From Alligator mississippiensis (lineage: Eukaryota; Chordata; Crocodylia; Alligatoridae): DNA of 64,000 nucleotides. The number at the start of each line of letters is the position of its first letter. The stretch's first letter is position 1. The notes under the pieces are model-generated. The model did no database searches and was not told the DNA's origin. It was given only the letters and a program-made list of their open reading frames with translations. Shown here piece after piece: positions 52,291 to 63,126 of the stretch. Where the stretch lies: positions 18,169,001 to 18,233,000 of the forward strand of contig NC_081837.1 in assembly GCF_030867095.1 (NCBI RefSeq), in the 5' to 3' direction. The position numbers were made by a program, and so were the translations under genes.

Positions 52291-54310
52291 TGGTGGACAG
52301 GACAGGTGCTCGTGGGCAACTGTGGCCAGATCCAGCCACATCAGGCTGTGGCTTGCCCAGTAGGCCAAGGGGTCACACAGCAGCAGCTCCACATCCACGG
52401 CAAGATAGGCAGTTACCAAGGCACGAGTGCTACCTGCCTGATGGTTATCTAGTGCTCTGGACCCCACCATAGAAGCCATGCCCTTGGCCCACATTGGCAG
52501 CACCTGTGGTGGAGGAAGAGACTTGCTGGTGGATGGCATGCTAGCATGGGACAGTGGATCCCCCTGTTCCACGTCCGCTGTTCTGCCTCCCTGACCTTCT
52601 TTACCAGCACCTCTGTCCACTGATTCAGCGTTTGGCTGCTGCATACGGTGCCCTTCACCTTTGGGTCACACGGACCACCTTCACCATATTGGCCCCATTG
52701 TCGGTGACTGAACCTGCGAGTGAGCTCGTCCTGCCTAGCGAGCCACCCCTGCACCAAGCGGTTCATGGTTCCCATTATCTCTGTTGCCATGTGAGACTCA
52801 TCCATCACCTCGGTTGGAAAGAAAGCCCACCAACGGTCTGACTGGTCACGCCAGTGCCCTGTGAGGCAGAGGTAGGCATGATCTCCACCCTGGCTGCTCC
52901 AGATGTCTGAGGTGAAGTGTACGGCTACCTGTGGACCTGCCTTGGCAGTTTCTCCCTTAAGTACTCCCTGCAGGCCTCATACAGGGATGGCACCACTGTC
53001 CTACTGAAGGTGGTGTGTGTGGGCACCTGGTAAAATGGGGCCATGAGCGCCATGAGTTGCGTGAACCCTGGCCGCTCAGCTAGGGAGAAGGGCTGGCCAT
53101 GGACAGCAAGCATCTCCCCAACGCTCTGGGTGATATCGCTCACCTTTGGAACGCACCCCTCCTTTCTGTCCACCTTTCCCCCGCGGGTCCAGGTTGCCTG
53201 CCCCTGCTGTGGGGGGACGGGGGCTTTGGAGCAAGTGGGGACCTTCCCTTTGGGCACGCTCGTGCTGGTGCCAGGCTGAGAAGGAGCAAGGGCAAGGGCA
53301 TGGTGCCTGCAGAGATGCATCAGCATCCCCGTGGTGTTCATGTGTTTTGCTCCCTTGCCCTGGCTGGTTTTGGCTCAGCAGTGCAGGCAGATAGCATATG
53401 TGGGATCATCTATCAGCTCAAAATGATCCCAGACCTCACTACCCGCTCGATTCTGGGATGTGGGTGCATGTGCATGTGTGGATGCTGCTGCATTTTTCTC
53501 CTCAGCAAGCAGAGGCACCGCAAGAGGAGGAGCGGACTCAGCCGAGCCACTCGTTTCCACCTGTACATCAACCTCCTCCCAAGTGCCTTCTGGGGAAGGA
53601 GACCTGGCTCTAGGGGAAACTTGAGGGGTGTGGAGCACAAACTCAGCTGATTTCCCATCCCTCCCCAGAATTTCTCTTGCTAGGGCACTGAGCTCCAGAT
53701 TGAGCGCCAGCTCTTCCTCTGGCAGGGGAAGGCTATGAGAAGTGACATAGGGGTTGAGTAGGCTGCTGTGCTGGTGCTGCTGCTTGTTGCAGTCTCGGGC
53801 AGGGGCAGGGGCAGGGGCAGGGGCACTGCTCCCCTCTCCTTGCTGCTTATAGCAGCTTCATCCCTTTCAGCTGGAGGAAGGAGGCTGCATCTCAGTCTGG
53901 GGAGGGGGAACGGGATGGGGCCTTACAGCTTTCCCTCTACACGCTTTTCCGCCCCTCCCTGAAGGCTGGCCAGTTCAAACAATGCTGCCTTTTATGCAGT
54001 TTTTCCATCCCTCCCCCAGAGCACTGGGATTGGAAGGGACATCGGGGAAGAATGATAGTCACTGGCCAGCCACGCAGTCAATAATGAGAGCGCTCCTTTC
54101 CTCCCCCACCCGCCTCTTCCCCCTCCCTCTCCTTAGTTTCTGTTTAAGCCCATCTTGAGTTTTGAAACTCAAAATGTTTTGAAATTTTTTAAACGTTTTG
54201 ACTTGCCTCATTTTGTTTTGAGGCCGTTTTGAAGCTCTCTGTTTCGTTTCGATTTCGCTGTTTCAATCTCAAAAGGAAACTGCCGGCGAAATTTCACAGA
54301 GCCCTACTAC
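52291..54310 (-). pseudogene. BED-type hAT transposase relic (ZBED1/4/6-like)
   Basis: A BED zinc finger spans 53430-53290 in two frames (VWDHFELIDDPTYAICLHC then MNTTGMLMHLCRHH). The transposase follows: DITQSVGEMLAVHGQPFSL, PGFTQLMALMAPFYQVPTHT, and in other frames the VAVHFTSDIWSS block with the first catalytic Asp (about 52925-52905). The C-terminal dimerisation segment LLCDPLAYWASHSLMWLDLA breaks off at about 52300, where Penelope sequence begins. The 5' end probably reaches gaaatttcacagagccctac (54288-54307), a hAT-like terminal repeat. At least four frameshifts. It is a different hAT branch from 34.8-38.5 kb. Confidence 0.8.
53796..53825. repeat. Short (GGGGCA)n tandem repeat
   Basis: Five or so units of ggggca, just upstream of the transposase relic. 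Confidence 0.8.
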
Positions 54311-54624
54311 TTCTCTGTATTTGTTGCTTCCCGTTGGCCTGTGACCCTAATCCCTGGGACACTATATAAAATGAGTAAACCCCTCGGCTGTGTGATTGTG
54401 CCTGATACCGCAAGGGGTTCTGCAATACTTTCCTTCCGAAGGGTTTTGGACAACTCTTCTTCAGTGGCTGGCGTATCTCCATCTTCTTAATTCTGAAAGT
54501 CCATCGTCGTACTGCCAGCTCCCAGGCTGACCGAGTCTGTGGAAACGCACGCAATGCTTGCCAGTATTGTATGTTACCTCAACTGCTTTGTGGTGGCAAT
54601 GACAAAACCTTTGTTTTAGTGACT
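54311..54624. other. Unassigned
   Basis: No recognised feature. Minus-strand frames are short and lack domains. Confidence 0.35.
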
Positions 54625-55010
54625 GTAACAGAGAGCCTGGGGCTCTCTGTTCCTTGAAGGCAGAAGCTGCCCAGTGAGGGGGCAGGCAGGGCGCAGCAGT
54701 TCCCCGTGGGGCACGTGGTCACCTTGAGCCTGCTAGTGGCAGGTTTAAGGCTTGAGCAACTGTTGAGCCTGGAGTGGGCAGAGAGTGAGGCTATATAACC
54801 AGACAGGTTATATGGCCTGGTTTCTGAAATGGCCAAATGAGAGCAAGTGCCTCAAATCCAGGTCTGATACAGTGGGTGTGGGCTAGAGGGCCTAGCTGTA
54901 GTAAGGGGGCAGAAGCCAAAGCCCCAACACACTATGGTAACACCTGCAAGGCTTGGGTCATGGTATGGAGGAGGATTGGAGCCACACAATGAACCTTTAA
55001 GGCTTTGGGT
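54625..55010 (+). repeat. Possible LTR-like sequence with TATA box
   Basis: It begins tgtaacagagagcctggggc, with TATA box ctatataacc (54791-54800) about 170 bases in, then text shared with the 18.8-18.95 kb region. The right border is undefined. Confidence 0.35.
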
Positions 55011-55628
55011 GCCCTGTAGTGCACGTTGACCAGAAGAGGCCCAGCGGGGGTCCAGTTGGACTGGGGCCACACGAAGGCTCATGGGCAGCCTCCCTATTTA
55101 TTACTATTCAAGGGCTGCCTAGTGGTTGGGTGAGTGGCCAGTGGCAACCCAGGTGGGCAGCCAGGCCACTGCGGGGCCAGGTCTGTAGGGCCTTGAGCCT
55201 TCATGCAGTGCTGCCGGCTGGAACACTGGCCATGATCCTGCATGCGCACTACCATGGTTGTGTTTATGTGCACATTGGCCATGGTGGCCCAGCCAAACTG
55301 CTGCTGGATCTTTGCATCACCCAAGATTGCGATGAGGTCTGTGGTATCTGTTCCGTTCAGTTTGGCCCCTGGGCCAGCCATGGGGAAGGCAACAGAGTAC
55401 TTGCTGTCAGGGGGCGGGGTGGGGGGAGCTCAGGCCGGAGTTCTGGGTACTGTTGTCAGCTGGCATGTGCCCGCTGGGGTCGGACATGGGGCCTGGGAGG
55501 CAGACTGTCCATCTGAAGTCCTGGAGGGCAGAGCCAGGGGCTGCAGGGGCCAGCATCAGCATGTGCCCACAACCAAAAGTCTGTCCCCTGCTGGTACTGC
55601 TTACTATGTGCAGTTTGTGCCTGATGTC
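55011..55628. other. Unassigned, GC-rich
   Basis: Overlapping open frames of up to 165 codons on both strands (for example 55019-55516 plus) without any recognisable domain; probably chance. Confidence 0.3.
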
Positions 55629-55818
55629 AGCATCTACATGTGCACCAATGCTCATTAGGTAATACATAGTTTTTCTAGTATTTGTATGCATAGGTACTAG
55701 TAAATGGCACGTTAGACTAATCTAGTGCTCAGTAATTGCCATGCATGTGTAGATGGCAGTGCTTTACTGTGCATTTGATTAGTCTAATGCACAGTAAAGT
55801 ATCTTGTGTAGATGCACC
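55629..55818. mobile_element. Foldback MITE with internal palindrome
   Basis: The ends gcatctacatgtgcacc (left) and tgtagatgcaccc (right) are inverted. The interior 55709-55798 folds back: cgttagactaatctagtgc pairs with gcatttgattagtctaatgc around a gcatgtgtag loop. It includes the 12-bp perfect arms tttactgtgcat (55763-55774) and atgcacagtaaa (55787-55798). Confidence 0.65.
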
Positions 55819-57118
55819 CCCCTGTGACTTAGTTTGGTGTGTGCTTGGAGCCGGTCTGAGTTTCACCCACCCACCTGAAGAAAAGAGCATAATGACTGTG
55901 GTCGGTTCTGATACAGGCTGGGTTTGAACCCGAGACCTACAACTGAGAGCACTCAGTATCCATTACCAAATCCACAAGCCAGCCTGACCCTCTGATAAAG
56001 TTTTGAATCTACTTTGCCTTCTGCCTGACTTCAGACTAACATGGCTGTCTTCCCCTCTCTTTTTTAAAGACTCAGTCCCCTCTATATCCATGGTTCTTCA
56101 GTTTTAATTCAGAAAAGGCAAATTTAATTTAAAAATGTCACAATGCTTAAGATGGTCCATATCTAATAGATGTTTCATGGTACGTTGTTAAAGCGCATAA
56201 AGACTTAATGCAGTATTCTTGGTCTGGGGTCTGTTCTATTCTCTCTCCTATTTTGCATCAGTCTTTTCTTTTAACATCTTACAGCTGTTGTTACAGGAGC
56301 TGTCCAGTACCCTGTGTTAGTGCAGTGTAGTGTTGCTTCCTTCTTGCAGGTTGGTAGGAAATACAATATTAATAGCAGGAATAATTAATGAACACTGTCT
56401 GTGGCTTGGGTTTCATGCAAATATTTGAATGGTGATTCTCTGTCATCTGCATCTTGGTATTGAAACAGTACTCCACCGTGGTGTTCTCATGGCACACAGA
56501 AGCTTTTTCTTATGGATAGTTTTTGTAGCTAGTGGAAGCTGAGTGTTATTCTTGGGAGAAGTCATATAACATGGGAGGGATATATTTATACTCCATTTCT
56601 GTTGCTCAGCTGGGCTGTCTGCAGGTTGGCTCATACTCTTCCTCTGTTCTAGCCCATATCCACCTCTCGCCGTTCTATCCTGTCCTGCTGCTCTCCTGCT
56701 TGCAGTCCACACTTGGTAGGGTCTCCCTTGTGTTTCACTGCTCCATTTTCCCTGCCAGGCCTGATAAAGCTTCCAGCTATATGTAACCCTTGGTGTGCAC
56801 TGCTACCCACAGCTACGTCCAGATGTTCGGGACCTGGGGTGCCAGGTAGCTTTACCACTGCTCAGCTCACCTAGGAGTGGTCAGAGGGTTCCTGGGAGGA
56901 AAGGCTCCCTTTTTACAATGGAAACACCTTGCAGACTCAGAAATAACTATTTACAGAATGTAATTATATACAGGAAATAATTGCTATATGCAAGTGAATA
57001 TTAAATAATATCAAAAGTTTGAAATACTCTATATACAATACACAAGGATGAGTTCATACAAAAATAACAGTTGATCACTATTTACACAAAAGGGATGATC
57101 AAATGAACACATACAAAG
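55819..57118. other. Mostly unassigned; possible Penelope-type terminus at 56020-56065
   Basis: gacttcagactaacatggct followed by gtcttcccctctc resembles the terminal motif of sauropsid Penelope elements (the reverse of ggttgtagcggtgttggtct at 4372). It could be a short fragment. The remainder is AT-rich with no coding signal. Confidence 0.35.
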
Positions 57119-57289
57119 CTAACAACTTAGGGTGTGTGTAGACAACACGGGAGTTAATGTAGATCGCTCGGAAATTTTAATGCAGCTTTTTTTTGGTGCG
57201 GTGCATTTTTGTTCACACGACATGGCGTTTGTGTTTGCACGAACAGCACTGTCGAATGAGTTAAGCCCCCATGTGTCATTACTCGTGGA

Positions 57290-57690
57290 TGTCAGTAGGG
57301 GGGAGTCAAATACCAATTTACCCCCTAGAATGTCTCTCCTATGTATTACACAGGAGGTGTATGTAATTCTTCAGGTGGATAATTTTGTTTGTAGTGATCT
57401 CCTTAAGCAGCTGGGATACCTCACGAGTTGCTTACCCGACCGTGCAGGCAGCCACACCAAACTGGTTGGCAATGTAGCAGAGGCTGGATGGGTTGCCCAG
57501 TTTCATGATGGCCATTGCAACCTTCTTGTCTGGTGGGACTGCCAGATGCATGTTTGTGTCCTGCCTCGTGATGTGTGGTCCCAGCACTGAGACAATATGA
57601 TAGGACTTGTCCCTTTCCATTTGGAACATCTCCAGCCACTGCTGGTCATTCGGAGGGGTTAGGGTAGAGCGGCTTGAGAGCAGCACGATT
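57290..57690 (-). pseudogene. PIF/Harbinger transposase (HARBI1-like) N-terminal relic
   Basis: The frame 57686-57432 contains DKSYHIVSVLGPHITRQDTN, then AVPPDKKVAMAIMKLGNPSS, and IANQFGVAACTVG. This is the N-terminal helix-turn-helix region of Harbinger transposases. After a TAA it continues with ATREVSQLLKEITTNKIIHL. The catalytic DDE domain is not found. It is possibly bounded on the left by the terminal-like motif gggtgtgtgtagacaacacg at 57129. Confidence 0.8.
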
Positions 57691-57719
57691 TCCTCCAGTC
57701 GCCAAAACCTGGCTTATGG

Positions 57720-59500
57720 AGACAGAACTGCTTCCCCCACTGCTGGGCTCCTCGCGAAAGGAAAGTCCACATGGAGCACTTGCGTACCAACAAGGAAATG
57801 CAGAGGTACAGGGAGCAGCAGCTGGAGCAGGATAGGCTGCCTGACCAACGCATCGTGGAGTACCAGAAATAGATGTAAGCTGGGTGGTGGCCCTATAGCT
57901 GCCACCTCTCCCCAAATATCAGGGATGGTGTGGTGAGAGTGGGGCAGGGCTTCTGGCCAGCACCAATTTACTTGCCAGCCAGCCCCTGCTCCCCACAGAG
58001 CAGCCCGTGGTCCCAAGAAGGTCTAACACTTAACTGATTTAACTATTTACACTTTATTTGCAAACCAAGAATAATAGGAAAGGTTATTTACAAGTGAACT
58101 TAAATGGCAAAACAAACCAGAATGCATTAGTCAGCCCTTGACTCAGGAAGCCCAGGTAGGGTAACTGCCAGCTTTCAGCCACTGCTGAGATGCTACAGCA
58201 AGGAAGCAGGGTGCTCTTTTCCAGCAGCTCCAACAGGCTTCCCAAAAAGCGACAGACTGCAACAGTGTAAGCTCTTCTGGTCTTCAGCAATCAACTTGTA
58301 TCAACCCCCACAAAGAGGCTAAAGGGTGACCCTCCGTGGCAACCAAAAAGGCAAGCAACAGAGTAGGCTCCTGCAGCAATTGGCATGCCCTAAGCACAAA
58401 GCTCAGGGACTCCATCTGATGTCAATCAGCTGCAGAATAAGGGACATGACTGAGTCCCCTCTGGGGCAGTCTGTGGCAGAGGGTCAGCAGCACAGGCAGC
58501 TCCCAGGGGTCACTGATCTAACCCCCTGCTCCAGATGACTGGCCAGGCACCCCACACGCCTCGCAGCTCACCATTCCTGTTCCAAGCACCGGCCTGCGCC
58601 CCGAACTCCTGAGGACTCTTGTCCTAGCGCTCTGCCATGCCTCAGGATCCCAATGCCTTGCCTCCTGCGGTCCTGCTTCCCCCGCATAGGTAAAGGGTTT
58701 CCTAAACTCACCACCCCAGCTCCCTGCTCTGGATAAGGATGCCATCTATGCTCCTGGCCACTGCTTCTCCACAGCAGAGTGGGGGGCTGACTGCCACCCC
58801 TAGTCTCTGGGTCTCAGCTCTCTGCCCCAAGCCCAGGCCGCGGCTCCCTCTGCTGCTGATTGAAAACCCCTTCTTTCAGTTGGCTTCTCCTTTTCCACGG
58901 GGCAGGGCTCCCCTACTCCAGCCCTGGGGTGGCTCAGAGTTCACCGGCACTTTCTAGCCCAGGACAAGTATTTCAAGCCTATCCGGTGAGCCCACATTGG
59001 CAGTCTGTTACACAGAAAATGGTACAGGATGGGCCTGTGGTGCCCGAGTGGTGTCTGAAACTACCCACTCTGGTCTCAGCATCTCTGGGCCTAGAGGAGA
59101 GCACTAGAGAGACCCCTGTGTGCTGGTGGGTACTCCATGCTCACATGCAGCCACCACTGATTTCAGTCGTTTCAGTCGCATTTGCAGTAGTTGCCTGAAT
59201 AGAAGTTTGCGGCTGGCTGGTTATCAACTTTACCAGGCTCGCTTCTCCACAGCTAACTGACACAAGAAATGTGTACATTGTATGTAACTTGATTAGCATT
59301 TGGCATTACACCTGGAAGCAGATTTGAAAGGTTTCATGATGTAAAAGTTCCATTGTCGCTAACGAAAGCAGACCCTCGGTTGAAATCTGCACCGTATTTT
59401 GAAACGCTTTTAATTATCACTTGATAAACTGTAGTGTAGTTGGCAGCGTTCATGTAAAGGCAGTTGGGAGAGCACTAGTTAACTTTCCTGTCTCCATCTT
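57720..59500. other. Unassigned
   Basis: GC-rich and then AT-rich sequence with many overlapping short frames and no domains. A Harbinger 3' remainder could lie in 57.7-58.0 kb but is not recognisable. Confidence 0.3.
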
Positions 59501-59504
59501 CAAC

Positions 59505-59850
59505 CTGATCAGAAATACAAATCAAATACAAAACATATACAAAAGAAATACAAAAAGAAATACAAAACATGCGGTACATGATAGTTGTCTTGCTCACTGG
59601 TGGACTCATCAGATGTAATGGCCAAAGATTTACATGAGTTAATTAGAGACTTTATCTCCTCAAAATTTGTAGCAAAAACCTTTGAAAGGTAGCCCTGTCC
59701 TAGCTTATTTGCACTTGGCAAGCAATCGGCATTTTGTACATTGTGTCAAATGAATTCCTGTAGCTTTGCGTGGTCTTTTTCCAAAAGTATATTAGGGCTT
59801 GCAAAAGCATCCACAAATCCCATTGTAGCCAAATGACAGGGCTCAGCACT
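59505..59850 (-). pseudogene. hAT transposase N-terminal/core fragment
   Basis: Minus strand: ANKLGQGYLSKVFATNFEEI, then SLAITSDESTSEQDNYHV, the start of the hAT RNase H-like core with catalytic Asp in SDEST. The upstream part continues in another frame to about 59850 (FASPNILLEKDHAKL). Stops and a low-complexity end (FFLYFF) mark decay. It is not collinear with the C-terminal piece at 61.2-61.5 kb. Confidence 0.65.
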
Positions 59851-59859
59851 GACCCCAGG

Positions 59860-60514
59860 ATGGATGATGGGAGAGCTGTGCTGGGATGACCGCTGGTGAA
59901 TGCTGCTTTGGCTCTGGAGTTCTGATTCTCTTCTTGCAGGCCTAACAGTCTAGCACCGTTTGCTACTGTCTGCACTAGTTGAGGCTGGGCATTTCCTGTG
60001 TTCATCTCTGCCGACTCCTCATGGGTCATGCCAGGGATCCCATAACCCCTGTTGTAGGTTGCCCAGCAGGATCCAAGCTCCAGGCTCTTCCTCCTCCTGC
60101 TGCCCCTTTGCCCCAAGGCTCCGAGTGCTGTCCCCTGAAAGGCAGGTCACTGTTGCACCTGCTTCCATAGGACTCAAGGATGGGCTTAACTAGAGCAAGC
60201 AGGGCACGGACCTTGGAGGGCACGTGCAGCACTACTGTGGCGGGCTCAGGTGCAGAGGGAAGCTGGGGGCCAACTCTCCTCAGCCCAGTGCTTTGGCTCT
60301 CGGCCGGGGCCCTGTGGTGATTGTGTGGTCCACGCAACTGCCAGGAGCTGGACTCTGTGACCTCCCAGCCCATTGCAGAGGGGCCACTCACTAGTGAGGG
60401 CTACAGTCCCTTCAGTCCTAGTTGGATCAGGGCTGCCCACCTGCAGGCCGAGACTGTGCGCTAGTGCCCGCCCCTGGTCCATGCCCTGCTCTCCCTTCTG
60501 TGCTCAGTGGAGAT
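59860..60514. other. Unassigned
   Basis: No recognised repeat or domain. Overlapping GC-rich frames only. Confidence 0.3.
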
Positions 60515-60595
60515 GTGCAGACACCAAGAAACAGGGTAAGTGACTTTCCCAAGGGCATATACAAAGTCAGTGACAGGCAGGAATAGGTCTGACCC
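60515..60595 (+). repeat. MIR/CORE-SINE-like fragment
   Basis: gggtaagtgactttcccaag, then gggcatatacaaagtcagtg, and acaggcaggaa follow the wording of the MIR/L2-type core and tail. Only about 80 bp survive; it could also be a degraded L2 end. Confidence 0.5.
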
Positions 60596-61225
60596 CTTCT
60601 CACTACTGGAGTCCTCATGTCCCTGTGTCTCTTCTTCTCTGCCCCCTTCTTGCTCCAAGTCTGGGTCTCTGCTATCACTGAGAGCATCACAGACCAGCCT
60701 GGCTCTGCCCTGCAGCTGGTTGTGAATGCCAGGTGCCACATGGTCCTGGATGCCCCGATGTTGGAGAAGTAGAAGATGGCAAAGGAACTGGAGCTGTTGA
60801 GGGTGGCTCCTGCTAAATAAGCTAAGTAAAAACATGACCCTACCATAAATGCATGGGGGCTGACTCTCATCAGCTCTAGGTCTACCGCCTGACTCTAAGC
60901 TGGTGCAATAATAATACAACCCAAAATAGGAGGGGTAATGAACAACTATATTCAATAATAAACAATACAACAATTAATATTAGTAACAATGTTCAAATAT
61001 CAATATCAACAATGAAAATATATATACGAGAGAGAGCTATTTTAAAGAGCAGCTCTCCACTTTTGTGCACACGCGGCTCAGAGTGGCCGTTGAGGTTCCT
61101 TAAGAATAGAGGGCTGTTGCTTTTAGTGTATAGTGATTTTTTTAAAAATAAATTTAGTGCTAATTCATAAGAACCACATCTATAAAGACTACCAAAATGT
61201 GAAATGTTTACTCTCAATTCTAGGA
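60596..61225. other. Unassigned
   Basis: AT-rich after 60890 (caataataaacaatacaac). No gene signal recognised. Confidence 0.35.
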
Positions 61226-61229
61226 GCTA

Positions 61230-61500
61230 CTACTGTTGATATTTCTGTCCTTTCCTGGCATCATTCAGAAGTTTTTTGTTCCCCAGGAAGTGAAAGTACA
61301 TGTCTTTGCATTGTTCTGAAAAATTAATGCAGATCTGGAGCTCGGCTTTCACACTGTCCACTACCAGCCTGTTCCTCTGGTGTCTCCAATCGGTGGTCAC
61401 CATTGAAAAAACCTGTTCTGTGTGAGCATTGCTGCATGGTATTGAGAATATGTAGGAGCTGATTATCTTCATGTTCTTGGAGGGTATCTGGGCTTTGGGT
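61230..61500 (-). pseudogene. hAT transposase C-terminal dimerisation domain
   Basis: The frame 61472-61230 reads ISSYIFSIPCSNAHTEQVFS, then NRLVVDSVKAELQICINFSE and CKDMYFHFLGNKKLL. This is the hAT C-terminal dimerisation region including the conserved (S/C)-N-A-x-x-E-x-x-FS block. It ends at a natural-looking stop. Because on this strand it lies upstream of the N-terminal fragment at 59.5-59.85 kb, the two are separate insertions or a rearranged copy. Confidence 0.8.
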
Positions 61501-62534
61501 ATGTGGTATCATATACTAGATGCACCCCTATGCTGCACCATGTTGTCCTCTGGCCTCCCCGGCCCTCGGACACAAGGCTGGAAATGTGCACGCACTGGCC
61601 ACACTGTTGAGAGGAAGCAGGTGCTGATCCGGTGAGCAGAAAGGCTCTGCCCCAGCATGGTCAGGAAGGGGTTTCCTACACTGCACTGGGGATAGTCTAG
61701 GACTGCCTCGAACACGAGGCCTCATGCTGTCATAAGGCAAATTTAAGATTTAGACCCTTGTAATGAAATGATGTTCCTGTCAGTGAAAATGGGATCAGGA
61801 ATTCTCCATTTAAAATGGTGACAACAGAAATCTTTGGGGGTGCAGGAGAGGGTACAATGTCAGGGTTATAAGCATGCTTCGTTGTCCGAAAACTATGTAT
61901 ATGTTGTCCTGGCAAACGACTTTACCATCATCTCTAGTGGCAAAGTGCAGAGTGCAATTCCATGTCTGGAACAGCCATTATGACATGAAACAGTCTAGGT
62001 TTTTCACTAAGCGTCCATAGCTCCAGATGTCAACTTTACAGTACTTGATTACATACATTAGATACATTAGCATAAGGCAGATGATGAGCATCAATGGGTA
62101 AATCCCCTATCAATATGGTCCTAAGATTTAATCTCCAAACAACAAAACCTGTCTAATTTAAAACACTCTCAGATCCTTACTGCATGGAAATGACAATAGT
62201 GGATCCAGACTGGCTTCCTTTTGCTAGATTTCTGATGGTATTGACAGCCATTTTCATCCTTCAGCTCTCATTGATAACACATTCTCCAGCAGCAGCAAGA
62301 TTAGAATTCCCTTTATTGCTCTTCAAATCTTATATCACCATCTTATGGGTTTGTATTAATTGATTCACTAGTTAATTATAGTCTGCTAACTAGAGCCGGG
62401 CCACAGGCTTATGCTTAGTGAGGGTTGAGGCTCTTCCCCTTTCCCCATGGGACCCTTAATTGGGATTAAGAACCCCATTGGTTTAATTAAGAATACTTTC
62501 CCCCTCAACAACCCCAGGCCTAATCCCAAAGGTG
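61501..62534 (-). pseudogene. Probable continuation of the old ERV, not assignable
   Basis: Lies left of the solo LTR on the strand of the pol relic at 63.1-64 kb. A frame at 61915-61730 (GQHIHSFRTTKHAYNPDIVP) has no family I can name. Since pol sequence crosses the LTR insertion point, this region should contain what follows integrase, but env could not be recognised. Confidence 0.3.
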
Positions 62535-62539
62535 ACAGG
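62535..62539. repeat. Target-site duplication (left) of second solo LTR
   Basis: acagg, identical to 63122-63126. Confidence 0.88.
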
Positions 62540-63121
62540 TGTCACAACCCAGTGATTTTAGTGCCTCGGCACGATGGAATTTTCCCGCCACATGAGAGTC
62601 TCTTGCACAGCAAAAGTTTTCTGCTGCAACAGAAAACCCCGGTGCAAGAGAGTTCCCGCCATTCGCATGCAAATGTGTGTCCCACTATTGGCCAGTTCTA
62701 AATTATTCCTACGTGGCGGCTAGCAATTGGCTTGTTAGCCGTATAAAATTTTGTGCGACTTCCACCCAAGTCGGAGAACTGCGAGCATGCTGCAGCATGC
62801 CTCTAAAGATATCTGGCTTGCGGCTGAGCTAATCGATAGACTGATCACCTATCGATTCTTCTCCCCGTCGCCGAGCGCAATCCTTCGACGTGCCCTTTCC
62901 CTGCCGGCTTAATTTGTGGACAGATTAGCTGGCCTGAGCCTTGCCAGCTGGAGCAGCTCCTAGAGTTGTTTAAGCGACCGGACCACCTGCGTCGTGGCTA
63001 CTAGCAGCGTAAGTAAAGTTTTTGCAACCAATACGCTTTGTCTGCCTCTCCATTCACCAGCCCGCCCAAACGACCGAGCAATTTGTATATCACCTCGAGT
63101 CGGCTCCGGCCGTCCGAGACA
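62540..63121 (+). mobile_element. Solo LTR (family A, copy 2)
   Basis: 582 bp, tgtcacaaccca to gtccgagaca, flanked by acagg at 62535-62539 and 63122-63126. The first half parallels copy 1: tgtcayaaccca, cttgcac, gttcccgcc, tatgcaa/catgcaa, and ctattggc.agttctaaa..attattc. TATA box tataaaa lies at 62742-62748 and splice donor gtaagtaaag at 63009-63018. Copy 1 is longer because of extra sequence in both U3 and the distal part. Confidence 0.92.
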
Positions 63122-63126
63122 ACAGG
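63122..63126. repeat. Target-site duplication (right) of second solo LTR
   Basis: acagg, identical to 62535-62539. Confidence 0.88.

Noticed and set aside
55019-55658. 165- and 138-codon plus-strand frames
   Set aside because: They overlap each other and minus-strand frames; no domain. GC-rich chance frames.
55915-55990. tRNA-like text (gggtttgaacccgagac)
   Set aside because: A T-arm-like phrase alone; no acceptor stem or anticodon arm could be folded around it.
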